From positions 434,001 through 498,000 of the forward strand of contig CM049991.1 of assembly GCA_016630955.3 (NCBI GenBank): a DNA stretch of 64,000 bases, in the 5' to 3' direction. This document shows, in pieces, positions 22,571 through 34,678 of this stretch. Position 1 is the first letter of the stretch. Each line of letters opens with the position of its first letter. Position numbers and translations under genes: made by a program. This DNA comes from Didymella arachidicola (lineage: Eukaryota; Ascomycota; Dothideomycetes; Pleosporales; Didymellaceae). A model generated the notes under the pieces. It did no database searches. It had not been told where the DNA came from and was given only the letters and a program-made list of their open reading frames with translations.

Positions 22571-25500
22571 GACTCGACTGAGGACTTCGACTCGGACGTT
22601 GAAGAAGACTCGGCATTTTGCGCACGTTTCGAAAACTTGCTGGGACAGATTGAGCAGAATCTCAAAGGCGTGGAAGAAACGTACTTGAAGTCGATCTGGC
22701 ATCGGATAATCGTGGTAGCGATTCTAACACATCACCATCGCATAAGCATATATATAGCAGATTTTCTAGAGTATCTAGTGTAGTTGCGCGGCTGCATTTT
22801 TGCGCCTGTTTAGCTTATAACCTATTCTCTCGCACGCATTTCGAACCCCACTGACTTGCCGCACGACTGCATGCCATACCCTGATACACAACGGCAGAGC
22901 CATGTACCATCTCCCATGAGAATTCACACGATAAACTGCATTATCCTTTGAACATATTGACAAGCAAAGACCGAACAAGTCATATATCCTCTCCGTCGAT
23001 CACTTTGAACAGAGCGCAGACAGCGAACATGTGGAATCAGAAGGTGGATTTTGAAGACTGCGATTTTAAGATGTTAAAGAAGCGAGTATCTGGAGCAGAT
23101 GGAAAGTCGCCTTTTATGGATCGACGTTCAATCTTGACATATCGTCGCTTTCTTTTTCTTTGAATCTTGAGGGGTACCGGTAGCTGTCAACATCTTGGCT
23201 TGAGATTTGGACTTATGCAGGAGGCAAACAGCAGCGAGACATGTGCGCTTTTGCGACGTCATTCGACAGCTCGACACATGACCGACTTGTTTGACTCCGA
23301 GGCCGGGATCTCCACCCATTTGACTTTGCCAGAAACACTGAGGCAAACATCAGCGAGACAGATGCATTTTTACGACGCCATTCGACAGCACAGAAGCCCG
23401 CATGAATGATCCCCCAACACATTATGATAATCGCGGCGGAGGGGGACAAAGACGAGTCGGTGCGCTGCCAACACCGGCGCTTTTTGCAGCTAGACTATTG
23501 CTTGCTTTCGAGAGAACCATGTGAAGAACGCTCTCTGCTTTCAGAAAAACAAAGACCAACAGCATACCAAGTGATGAGGTGCTTTTTCATTTGTCGTCAG
23601 GCCAAGGGTTGAGAACATCAGAGTCCCCTCCGTTTTTTTGAGATACGAAAACTCGGAGCAGCGCGCTAGCGCCGTTGTTTGAGTAAGTAGCGGGCATATG
23701 CATGAGTGTAGATCTGTCGGTTTTTGAAATAGACAGCAGGGGTCTGGACATTGCATGGTTATCAGTCCGTTTCGGTTTCAGGAAGAGATGTTTTGGTTGG
23801 GCTGGGAGCAGACGGGCATGCCTCTTGATTTGGATATTTGCGGGGCAGAGAGGACATGGAGGATGGTAGGGGAAGTTTGAGGAGAATATGCAGAGTGTGG
23901 TAGAGAGGAGCACTTTCGTTGACGGCGCTTTTATATCTAAGTCTGCAGTGCGCGTCATGTGATGCAAATACAGTGTGAATGTGACTGGCTAGCAGACACG
24001 GCCATGTTCGAGCGAGATGAAGTCGGAAAGGCGAAAGTCGATAACATATGGGACAATTTGGATGGTGATCTCAGTCGGTCGAAAAGTTCAGAAGTCATAC
24101 TTCGAGCAAAAGCTCATTTTGAAATGGCGAGTACACGATTCGGGTCATCGCTTGAATTCAACTCGCTTTCGACACGCGGTACATTGTTTCTCTCCGACAT
24201 TTTTTATTTTGTAGAACAGGTCGCATCGTGTTCAAGGGTGATAGAACAAGAGTAGATTCTTTTTAAATCAGCTGCTACTGCTTTCGCGAGCATTTGTACA
24301 AACACATGAGTGGAGGAGTGTTTGAATGGGACGAGGTCAAGACTGACGACTTTGGCCATGTGTCGTCTTTCCTTCGGCATTAGGCAAGTTAAATCCTCTG
24401 GAAACCACAACCATCCGCGCCCATGGTATCGAGCGGGTGAAGACATAGAAGAGCCTCATGGTGGTCAAGGACTTCCAGAAACTTAGTCATTTGCGCTCAT
24501 GAAAATAGAAGTCAGAGAGCAAGCGCAGAGCATGGTCGTGAGACATGTATGTTTTGGTAGGGCCGCACATACGTAGCCTATGGTACCTTTTCGAAGCTGA
24601 AATAAGTGGCAGATCTTGAGGAAGAACCCAAGACTGCGAGGTGGGGTCTTGAAGGTACGCTGAGCTGCTACGGCTCAGTACAGGTGTCGCGCCGTTCGCC
24701 TGCTTCCAGGCACATGAGTAAGCCGGACTCTGGTTTCTTGCAGCTGTCCAAAGATCTCTCCGTTCCACACTTTGCCCCCTCTTCGCGCATGAACTCCATT
24801 AATGGATTGCCACTGGTGTGCATAGTAGGAAATTGAGTTTTAGTGGCGACAGTGGCTGAGTCTTCAGGCGAGCTATTTCCGGAGGGTGATCAGTCATGAG
24901 CGGTCTAGAATTCCCACTGCATGATCACTGGGATGTCGCAAGGTTTTGCTGGCTTGTAACGTGGCGATGGTGGAAGGATCGGAGAGGCGGAGACAGGTAC
25001 GGTTTCAGAAAGGTTCGTTGGAGGCAACCTGAGGCGGGTGTGTTAAGCTTCAAATATCTACCTCGGGTGTGAAGTTGGGTTGCACAAGGAGAGTTGAGCA
25101 GTTGGACGTATATTCGACGTTGAGTGCCTGTTGCGTCGGCGTTCTATTGTGGTGGCGGGGATGAAAGGTGTATTGAACCTGCATAAGTGACTAGCAGCTT
25201 ACTGAGAGGTTCCTATCTTGAACAAGGTGCATGCCGGGAAGCATCAGATGAACTCATGTTCGATGCGCAGAAAAAAAGTTTAGGCTAATCATCACGAGCA
25301 GAGAATTTTGCCAGTCTTGTTTGAAGTGCATATATGTATTCTTGTGGGTATTCTATGTGGACCTCGTTTTCGTATCAACATGTGGCTGTCTGGGGACGAC
25401 CCAGTGCCTTCATCCCAAACGCCAGTAATGCAATGCCCGTTTGCGGGCTCTCTCAGCGAAAGTCTAGTGTACAACAATCTCGGTCGCAGACCTCATCCCC

Positions 25501-25582
25501 AAAATGTGTAGAGTGAGTGACAGGAAGAATATCAAGCGATATTAATATCATGAAATGTTTCTGAAGAATGGAGAGGAGCGAC
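22571..25582. other. 3 kb gene desert between convergent genes
   Basis: Three kilobases between the 3' ends of the ABHD12-like and LPMO genes. All frames are under 130 codons and lack motifs (for example 23587-23967 minus, 23959-24255 plus). It contains one imperfect direct duplication near 23222. I found no transposase or reverse transcriptase remnant and no tRNA. Confidence 0.5.
23222..23389. repeat. Imperfect direct duplication, about 49 bp, period about 119 bp
   Basis: The segment at 23222-23270 recurs at 23341-23389. Both begin AGGCAAACA, share CAGCGAGACA and a CGACGYCATTCGACAGC block, and differ at scattered positions. Spacer sequence between them is unique. Confidence 0.7.
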
Positions 25583-26914
25583 TTAGTGCTTGTGGACGTG
25601 GCCAACAAGGCTGCGGCGGTTGCGACGAACGACACGGCCGTTGTAGGCGCGCTTGGAGATGGTGCCGTTGTTGCAGGTTGTGCCGGCGGCGACTGCCTGC
25701 CACACAATGGAGCCGTTGTTACAGATACCGAACTGGGTGGTGCCATTGCACACGATGGCACCGTTGGTCGAGCAAGTCCCGGTGCTCGAGCCACCGGCGG
25801 CGGGTGCTGATGTAGGAGCAGCGCCCGAGGCACCGGTGCCGGTAGCAGCAGGAGTGGTCGTAGCGGGCTTGGAGACCGCAGGTGCGGAGGGTGTACCGGT
25901 GACGGTGACGAGGGTAGTCTTAGTGGATGCTCCTGCGGGGGCGCTCGATGCTCCCGGGGCAAAGATACCACCAGCTCCACTTGTGGCAGCTGCGGAAGTT
26001 GCAGCGGGCTTGGAGACAGCAGGAGAAGAAGCAGCACCGGTAGGAGCGGCGGCGGCAGAAGTAGCAGCTGCAGAAGAAGCAGCAGCGGAAGTGGCAGCCG
26101 CAGAAGTGGCAGCAGCGGAGGTCGTACCAGCGCCAGCGGGAGGAGTGTACATGCCATCATTGCCACCAGCGGAAGAAGGAGCAGCGGAAGCCTGGCCACC
26201 GGCAGCAGAGGAGGCAGGTGCACCAGCGCCGCCAGAGGGCTCAGGAGAAGTGCCAGAGGATGCGCCGCAGTCACTTCCTGTAGGAGCTTCGACATCGGAA
26301 CCATCATCACCAGAGATGACGGTCTGGCCGGGGTTGGGGAACTTTGTGGCCTTGCTGGTAGCGGTCTTGCACGTCTTGACGTCAGGGAGGTTGGCGACGA
26401 ACATGTCGGGAAGAGCGTCGAACTTAGATGTGTCACTGGCACCGCCAGAAACTGTGATAGGAGCGCAATTCATGTACATCTCTGGTCCACCGCTGAGCTT
26501 CGCGAACCAAGTCCAGGCGAATGTGGCCTTTCCGTTGGGGATGCTGTCAGGAAGGGTGAACTTGAAGGCGAGAGGGCCCTCAACGCCGGGGCAGCCTCCT
26601 TCAATCGACTCGATGACCTTGAACTTGGACTCCGCGGTTGGTTCTGTGTCTGTTGTGACAGAAAGCTGGCAAGAACCGCCGCCGTGGACCGCGCTTCCCT
26701 TAAAGCTGATGCTCTGCTCTTCGCCAACCTTCATCTCGTTCATTGTGGAAACAGTGTAGCCAAGATTGAACTTGCATGGCCATTGAGACTTGGTGATAGG
26801 TCCGTTGTCAACTTTATCGACACTGAAAGGAACAGGCTTTTCCATAATCATGTGTGCGTCGGCGATGTATGCGCAAAGGGTGGCGGTTGCCAGGATAGCT
26901 GATCGGATAGACAT
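25583..26914 (-). CDS. Lytic polysaccharide monooxygenase, AA11 family, with C-terminal X278 module
   Basis: Single exon, 443 residues. A 20-residue signal peptide ending in Ala-Asp-Ala exposes His21 (HMIMEKPVPF), the N-terminal copper-binding histidine. The AA11 core follows: SFKGSAVHGGGSCQLS with the second copper His, KVIESIEGGCPG, and FAWTWFAKLSGGPEMYMNCAP with the axial Tyr. A Ser/Thr/Ala/Pro linker of about 180 residues (repeated Ala-Ala-Thr-Ser) leads to CSTNGAIVCNGTTQFGICNN, an X278 module known to be fused to AA11 enzymes. The enzyme should cleave crystalline chitin oxidatively outside the cell, using its own or a prey wall. The frame is open for 70 codons upstream of the chosen ATG, but starting there would bury His21. 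The linker ends with a basic cluster, KRAYNGRVVRRNRR. Confidence 0.9.
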   Translation of the reverse strand: MSIRSAILATATLCAYIADAHMIMEKPVPFSVDKVDNGPITKSQWPCKFNLGYTVSTMNEMKVGEEQSISFKGSAVHGGGSCQLSVTTDTEPTAESKFKVIESIEGGCPGVEGPLAFKFTLPDSIPNGKATFAWTWFAKLSGGPEMYMNCAPITVSGGASDTSKFDALPDMFVANLPDVKTCKTATSKATKFPNPGQTVISGDDGSDVEAPTGSDCGASSGTSPEPSGGAGAPASSAAGGQASAAPSSAGGNDGMYTPPAGAGTTSAAATSAAATSAAASSAAATSAAAAPTGAASSPAVSKPAATSAAATSGAGGIFAPGASSAPAGASTKTTLVTVTGTPSAPAVSKPATTTPAATGTGASGAAPTSAPAAGGSSTGTCSTNGAIVCNGTTQFGICNNGSIVWQAVAAGTTCNNGTISKRAYNGRVVRRNRRSLVGHVHKH

Positions 26915-28058
26915 GATGATAGTGATGTGCTGGATATCTTCAAGAAAGTTTGAAAAGGATTGTGGTGTGAGAATCAAAATAACTAGGCCAGCTAGCAGGA
27001 AAGAGAAGAACGCAAATGCGAAAGAGGTAGAATCTGCTGAGAGAGCGTGTTGTGTGATGGGCCAAGAAGAAGGCTCTGGAAACCGTTTATATAACATGTC
27101 AGGCTGCATTGCTGTATGCACCACTATACGTTCAGTCAGTTTACTATGACGATCCCCTAATCAAACGACTGTCTGGACGATGACAGTCCGAACGCAAAAC
27201 AATGGCCTTCAGAGACGTGGACAGCCCCATAACGGCGAGCGTCTACACAGTGAAACGAGCGGCCCAGGTGCAACCAGGACTGTGAGCCAAAGAAAGGCCC
27301 ATAGCTTCGCAAGGTTGGCGCAGGGACATCATGCGTCGTCGCCTAAACGGGCAGGCCGTGGAAGTCGAAGACTCGAGGTTTGCAAGGTCTCGGTGGACGC
27401 CTTCAGGAGAAGTTTCGTTTCGTTGGCCCTTGGGGTCGTTGATTGGTTGCGGACTGAGTCGCTTAGCGGGCCGCGAGATCATCCGGACCCCTGTGTTTTG
27501 GGACGTGTCGCAACTCCATCTCTATAACCCCTGCACATACCGACCGATTGGCTGACCGCTCGCTTTTTTGTAGACCGTCTTTTGCATTCTGCGTGCTCGC
27601 ATCCACAACGGCTGCCAACAAAGTTTGACTTCTAGGGCGCGACTTCAGGGTTTGTCACATCAACAACTCAACAGCCAACACGACTGGCTGCGGCAAATCG
27701 CTAGTCGTTGATCGTGACTTTTGTCCCAGGACTGACCTCTAAGCGCGGGAAATGTCCCTTGCGGAGGCCTATCCGGACATATGGCGTTGTTTCGTATTCC
27801 AATGTGCTGACTCCTAATAGCGTATTTCCGTGAGGCATTCAAAAGATTGCCACCGCTTGCCAATGCTTATGGGGGAGACTGTCCGCAGCGCTCCTTGAAT
27901 TCCAAGTCGGTGCAAGTCCACTCAGCGCAGCTGCGATCAATAAAGGAATTTATGCCGGGTGGCGGTGCTACGATGCTGCGCCACGGCGAGGCGGGTCCGG
28001 ACATTGCAAGGCTCGGAACAGCGACTCCCATTCATGCAGTCATGACCTGAATCTGCGT
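26915..28058. other. Intergenic: LPMO promoter and 3' region of membrane protein gene
   Basis: About 1.1 kb. Frames such as 27180-27527 plus have no motif. Contains the LPMO leader directly right of 26914. Nothing else seen. Confidence 0.55.
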
Positions 28059-30441
28059 TTAGCAGTAAAGGCGTCCTCGCTCGAGCTTGCGGACTGGCAC
28101 ACCTGCAGCCAGAGCAATGTGACCTACTTGCTCCTCGCCACCGACATCCCCAATACACACTGGGATATCTTTGAGCAGTCTTGCTCTTTCCATTGCGTCT
28201 AGCATACTTCCGCCAGTCGGAATCTTGACGTAGGGATTCTCGTACGTCATTGAGCTGACGAAGCCGAACATTTCAGGCCCTAGGGTTCTGCGTTTGAGGA
28301 CGAGGGCAACGCCGCCAACAAGCAGTATTGTCGTTGAAGATGTCAGAAGCAGTGCCAACCAGACATAGTTGCAGACAAATATTTGCATTCGGTAAGTGGT
28401 AAATGCCGTTGTGGTTGCGCCGATGAAAGGCGACTCGATGTTCTGGATCCGATCTTCGAATTCGTAATACCAGTCCAGAAACGAGTGCTCGGTCGCGGAG
28501 AGATTGGTCGGAAGGTAAGCATTGAGATCCATATTTGGAAGTGTATCTGGACCGTAGGCTGACAGGTTGCCCGATAGACCTCCAAAGTAGCCAGTAGGCT
28601 GCGTGCTCAATTGATAGTACGTATTCAGTACTAGGCTCAGTCGTTTCGAAAATAGCGCCGGAGAAAGCTTGGATAGATCGGTAAAGGACGAAGCGGTTCT
28701 CACGTGACCTACTTGCTGCACGAAAGGAAACGCCGAGGTATTGGACATGAATATTTCTGTCGGGCTCGATCCGACATTAAACGTGACAGCGGTAGGAAAG
28801 CGAGTGGCGAAGCCGCTGATGATCGTGCCGTGCTCAAAACCTGTCATTGCAGCAGGTCTGGTATCGGTTATGGAAGTGCGCATCTTCTTAGTGGTACATC
28901 GGGGACCATCACAATGTACCAGAACCTCTACATGGTTCTGAGCGAGCGCACATTTGGCGATGTTCAGCCCAAGATCATTAGTATCTTCTCCGATAGCGTA
29001 CTGCGAGACATATAACAACTCTCGCTTCGTGGCCATCTCTTTATCGCTTAGAACGGAACTATTATAGTAGCCAACGAAAGCATCCAGACGACCGATGTTG
29101 ATATCGTGCTCTTCTGGTTTCTCGCGAGACCCCCACGGAAAGCTCCGTGTAGTGTCAAGGAAGAAAGATGCTCGAGTAGACCCGTCAGTGGCTACACTGA
29201 AGGCACCGAACGGCTGTTGTACTGATTTGTTGAACCAGACTTGTCCCGGGGCAAGCTCTTCCAGCTTCGTGTAATTCGTTTGGAGGAAATTTGTTGCAGT
29301 ATCGTTGCCTGGGTATGGATGCTGTGTGAAGCGACTGCAATTGACGGTCAGGTAGGTGTCCTCGATTGTGAATGTAGAAGAGCCATTTTCGGCAAGTCCA
29401 ACTATTGGTAAGCCAACTAGTGATGAGTAGGATTCCGGATCAGCAAAACTACCGGGCACTTCAATCCATCCAGAAGCATTTGGTTGGATGTAACTGAGAC
29501 TTGCAAAGTCCGGAATCTTGACGTTGCCCCAGGGATCTTCAGGGCTCAACTTGGTGGACAAGGGAGCCAGAAGTGCTGCAGTGTAAAGAGCTCCAGCATC
29601 AGCGAATTTGCCACTATCCACGTAGGTAGATGACAACCCCCACATAGTGCCACCGGGTCCAGTCGTCATGTAACGAAGTCTAGATGATGACGAGGTCTCA
29701 GCGTAGCCTCTGTTCATCAGACGCAACGACGCTTGACCTCCTAATGGGGACAGAGCCCACAGCATGAGGAGATTTGCGCCGACTATAGTGAAACGCTGCA
29801 TCAGCAGCTGGCTCTCAAATGTGCCCCAGACAGACTGGCTGGCCATTAGAAGTTCAAGGGTCTGAGAAGAGGTCAACTCAGACTATTCATATTGAACCGG
29901 ATGTGTTCTTACGCCAATTCTTGTTCCTTTCTCCGCTAAGTACCTGGCGACCATCTTCATGCTTCGTCCGCTAACGGCGGCAAATACGATGGGGAACATG
30001 GTGGGGCCCTGTATCTTCAGCGACTTCAGAAGAGATTGGACGAGTGCAACTGACAAGATCCATTGCTTTCTCCACTTTGGTGCCGAAACTTGACCCTTGT
30101 GTGACTTTTCCATTGAGCGTGATACTGGCCACCCCAAGAACTGCATTGCATCAGACTGCTCACATGCTAAATATGGCACGAATCGACTTACGAATGAAGT
30201 AGACTGGAAGAAGGACCAAAATGAGATCACCAAGGCCGTACAAATATGTCAGCCAGGTATGCTTCTTCAAGGTCCTTGCCTCCTCTGGCCAACTTGGGAC
30301 GTCGGTGACATGGGTTGCCCAAGTCTTCGACTTTGTCTCGGCACTCGGTACAACCGAATAATTCGCAGTTTCATCAGAGATCGGAGATACAAGCACCTCG
30401 TGCTGAAGCGGGTGCTCGCGTGAACTGGTGTTCGCGTCCAT
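28059..30441 (-). CDS. Fungal multi-span membrane protein of unknown function
   Basis: Exons on the minus strand 30441-30192, 30140-30055, 30008-29913 and 29861-28059 join to 744 residues; an in-frame ATG at 30477 would add 12. Spans are seen in the N-terminal exon (WLTYLYGLGDLILVLLPVYFI), in the second to third exon, and after QRFTIVGANLLMLWALSPLGGQASLRLM; a long extracellular-looking part with many Asn-X-Ser/Thr sites follows, then a last span (IFVCNYVWLALLLTSSTTIL) and a cytosolic tail. The blocks SLNGK-like, GPTMFPIVFAAVSGRSMKM, ARYLAEKG and LELLMASQSVWGTFESQ are characteristic of a large, uncharacterised Pezizomycotina family. I do not recognise a function. All introns are GT-AG, about 50 nt. 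Confidence 0.75.
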
Positions 30442-32044
30442 GGTTGCTGATGCACGCCTCGTAGATTGCTGCACCAAGCGGATGTGACAGGTACCTCATA
30501 CGCGGCGAGCGAGCGCAAGACTTTTGATGCCATTCATGTGGCACAGCAACAGCGAATCCACCTCTTGCTCCTAACGTTTCTCGCCATAGGAGCGCGCTTG
30601 CGATACTGTGCGAGCGTTGACGCCGGGCTCTCGGCCAATCATTTTGCTTTGGTGCGACAATAAGCGCCGGGACGAGCCTCAGTGTGGGTTCGTATCGGCC
30701 CGCAATGGGGCTGAATGTGCATTGCTATTTTGGGTTGCACAGAATCTTCAGTACTGCATGTGTGCTGAGGATGCATGGCTCTGCGACGACACGCGTGCGC
30801 TGTGGTTAGTGATGCTTCAGTGTAGCTGATGGAGGGGCAGCTGGCGGGGGAGCGTGACGGAATCACAACTGCCAAGGACGCTACGTCCTTCAACCAAACA
30901 ATCAAAGCTGGCGCTCGATCACTTGCAATCTTGTACGATAGGAGCCCTTCCTTTCTGTTCAGAAGACAAAGTTCATACGCGAGATTCACGTTGTTCTAGG
31001 AAGTATCTACACAGAGGCGGGTGCCACCGCTCAGGAAGAATACTGGCGCTGCTCGAAAAACTACACTCTCCTCCGAATGGTCTCTGAAAACATACATCTC
31101 TCCAAGCGGCATCGTGAGTACAATGACATCGCCAGTAAGGGCGTTGTGTCAACATGCGAGCACTACATGTTATTGGACTCTCTGTCACAGAGTTCCGGTC
31201 GAGAAGGAGGTACATCATCTATCCACTGTCACCTCTCCGGATGTTGCAACGTACATATTGACCTTTCGTCGTATGCGCAATATAGAAGAATTTGGGTGGG
31301 CTCTGTTGAAAGTGGTTCCGATAACGTTTGTCACGAAGCTATCATGCGGGTCTCTGCTAAGATGCTACATTTCTGAGCGGGAGGCAATCGGTTCCCAGAT
31401 GCCTTGAGTGGGAGCCGCCAAAATCGCAACTCAATTTCGTCCGGGTTGAGTGGATTTAAAGCATGTTCAGAGCATGTCGACAGCCGTGCATAGTGAACAT
31501 TGGTATCTCGGTGTCTGTGTTTTGACGTCTGCAGCACCATTGTTTGGGCGACCGGGTTTGGCTGTTGTTCACGGTCCGGTTCGGCATCTTCCATGATTCG
31601 ATGCTAGCGCATGGCTGGTTTCTTTCCCTCAGCCTTTCTCTCAGTCTGCATCAACGCATCATACACCTTGATATTGACTTCGGCCGACGTTCGAAATACT
31701 GAAGTCACGGGCCTTGCGGATGTGTCGCGTGCGAACTCGGGGAGACTTTAAAGGTTGGGTGGAACCCCCAGGACGCGATTACGCGGGCGGACGAGCCGGC
31801 TTTTAACACGTTGTACGAAGTTGTACAACACGCAGACAAACCCTCCTTGATGCCCACGTTGACGCCGAGTGCAACTCATTACTTGCGCATCCTCGATCCA
31901 TCGGACAACGTGTTGAGTGGACGGATTCCATTTCAGTCTGCGGATGTGGATATTGTACCCTTGATTCAGGAACCTACCCCACGCGCGCTTGTACAGTACG
32001 ACAGTGGCCGCTTCAACCGAAGCACTGCTAGGATCCTAAACGAT
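30442..32044. other. Divergent intergenic region, membrane protein / Zn2Cys6 factor
   Basis: About 1.6 kb between divergent starts with no supported gene. The right end from 31811 is open in frame with the downstream transcription factor and may be leader or extra N-terminus. Confidence 0.5.
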
Positions 32045-34442
32045 ATGCCTAAGCAACGCCAAACTTGCACGCGCTGCAGCCAGCGTCGGCAAAAGTGCGA
32101 TCGAAGCAAGACGGGGAAGGCACCGTGCAGCCGATGCGTTCAGAACAACGAGGGCCATCTATGTAGCACAGTGTGGGCTGGCGGCTACGACCCAGCCGTA
32201 CATCGCAAGTACCCAAGGAAGTCATCGCCGACTCAATCATGGCCTGCAAGCAGTGAGGCTGCCTCGTCAGGCGGTACTCCGCCAACTTTTCCGGTTGTTG
32301 AACAGCTCAAATTGCCAGCTTTGACTCCTGGTACGTCTCATCGTCTTATAAGCTTTCATGCTACTTCCGATCCGATATTTTGACGTCGGGGTTACCAGAT
32401 TCCATGTAACAGCTCCTGCGTATGTACGGAAAGCTGGACGCCGTGTTCTGCATTGCAACCGGCTTCGTTTGCCGATCACGACAATCTTTAGTTTTTGGTT
32501 GAGAGCGCATGGATAGTTGCTGACACTTTTTCTAGAAATCCAAACTTCATCACCTGCTCGTGATCAAACACTGCCATCGCACTTCCGATCAGGGGGCTTG
32601 CTAGCAGGACCACTTTCAGCTGTAGGTCCCGAAGCTCTATCAGCAGGCGCCCACCAATTTCCAGATATCACAATTGGAGCACTCATATCGGAGAAAGATG
32701 TATCGACAGTCCCATTGTTGGACCAAGAGTCCAATAACATGCGGAGGAAGGACACGCCGTTTTCAGACAAAATGGGAACTGCCACGAATTACACTAGCTG
32801 CTTTTCTCCTGGTGCGCGGGCAGTGGAAACAGTGCAAATGCAGTCACTTCTTCCTTCAGCAGCAAAGGTCCTTCAGATGGTGGAGTACCACGAGCAGTTC
32901 CTTACATATTGGGGTGGCGGCCTGTATCATGGTCCCACTCTCAAGAAGGAAATACGAAAAGCAACCAACCCCTCCGGTAAAATCGATGTGACGACCGTCG
33001 ACTGGCGGTGGACTGGTCTACTGTTTTCAATTCTGTCTTCTGGTCTCATCGGCTCACCAGAAGTTGTCTCTTTGGAGTGGGGCTTTTCGATCGAGGAAAA
33101 GGTCCGACTGTCACGACTGTGGGGAGCTGCGACTGTCACGTCCTTGAATCTCGGTGACTACACCTCACGGTATCACTTGAACTCGATTCAAGCCATTATG
33201 AACATGCACGGGTTTGAACATCTCGTAGGATCGTCAAATCAATGGGCAGCCTTGCGGAGTGTGGCCATGGTCATCGCAAAAGGTCTCAACTTGCACCGAA
33301 TCGGTCCACATCCAGACGACAAAAGACTGCCTTACCTCAACGAGAAACAGAAGGAAGCATTCATCGAGCGTGAGATTGGCCGTCGCGTCTGGTACGCTGC
33401 AGCGACCCAAGAGTGGTTGTGCTCTAGTTCTCAAACGTTTCCTGGATACAATATCCAGCGTAAACATTTCACAACATCAATGCCAGCCATCTTCGATGAG
33501 GAAACTGTCCTGCCTGTGGAAGAAGGTACACCAACCTTCGCTGTGGTTGGTAACTACTTCTTTGAGTACGCCTATTTGCTCCTTCAGTTTGGAGACGCCA
33601 TGCTTGAAGCTGAGAATCTCGACGAAACGTCGAGATACAACTTTATCCTGAAATGGGATGGCGAGTTACGGTCACACTACGCAGAGAAGATCCCGAAATG
33701 CTTGTCACATCGGACTCCTCTCCAACCCCACTGGCCCAAATGGGTTAGCTGGGCGCGAAGATTGCACGAAGCGTCATGTAGTCATAAGATCATCATGATA
33801 CACCAGAGCTTTCTGACCAAGAGCTTCAAGGACGCTCGCTACACGTACAGTCGTTGGGCTTGTGCGACTGCGGCACGGCACGTGCTTTCGCTGTACCCCA
33901 AGAGAGAACCAGACGAACCGCAATTCTGGGTCGAGCAAGCATTCTCCATCACGGCTGGTATCTGCCTCATCCTGGATCTATTCCACCGAAGTGACATCAA
34001 TGCTGAAGCTCAGGAGTACATCGCTTGTGTAAAACGGGCTGTCGTATACCTTGCCTCTTTCCCGACCAGCTCGGTGGCCAACCACGGGGTGCGAGTACTG
34101 ACCTCGCTACTGCAAGAGTATACCAAGAAGGTGGAAGCTGCGCGCAGTAATAGTCAGACTAGATCCGCGACCTCCCAGGGAACGACGTCTCAGATGCCTC
34201 AGCTTCCAAAGGGCTTCGAGAACGCATCACACGGTGAGGCCGGACTACTGCCACCAATACTACCTGCCAACCCCGAAATTCCGCTGTCTAATGATGCAGC
34301 TTCTGCATTCAATTATGATATTGACATGATGGAATTCGAGGATCTTCTTGACATTCTGCCGACGGAAATGGGCGTCGACACCAATGCATTCTACGATGGC
34401 ATGCTGTCCGTGTCCAATGGTGCATACAACCTAGGCTGGTAA
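32045..34442 (+). CDS. Zn2Cys6 fungal transcription factor
   Basis: Two exons, 32045-32330 and 32536-34442 (205 nt intron), encode 730 residues. The zinc cluster begins eight residues in: Cys-X2-Cys-X6-Cys-X9-Cys-X2-Cys-X8-Cys, with the basic RRQKCDR typical of the Gal4 class. The large second exon contains the fungal-specific middle homology region, with landmarks EYHEQFLTYWGGGLYHGPT, WGAATVTSLNLGDY, AKGLNLHRIG and IGRRVWYAAATQEWL, and ends in an acidic segment (DIDMMEFEDLLDILP) likely to activate transcription. I chose the ATG just before the cluster; an in-frame ATG at 31811 would add 78 residues. The intron is long for this window and might conceal a small exon. Target genes are unknown; the next gene, 236 bp downstream, is a dehydrogenase on the same strand. 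Confidence 0.88.
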
Positions 34443-34678
34443 GCTCGAAGCCATTATTGTGACCGAAACACAATTCGAGAGACACAGGACTCGAAGTTGA
34501 CGAGACCGTGTAGGGGCGGCAGCTTTGAGCCGAGGCAAGAGGAACCCCACTCTAGCCGATCTCCCGCCGTGCAGACCAATCCATCAACCGTCTCCTCGCA
34601 TTCTCCAGCTCTCGACAGCTCGAATCAACCCATAGGGCCGGATTATCGATCGCCCGTAACACTTGCACACTGTATGCT

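Noticed and set aside
22571..25582. Transposon remnants in the gene desert
   Set aside because: No terminal inverted repeats, target duplications, transposase or reverse transcriptase motifs were visible.
25653..26759. 368-codon Ala-rich frame antisense to the LPMO gene
   Set aside because: Arises from GCN/AGC-rich linker codons read in reverse; no independent signal.
26915..27124. Upstream start of the LPMO giving a 513-residue protein
   Set aside because: It would place about 90 residues before the copper-binding His and destroy the signal peptide cleavage that exposes it.
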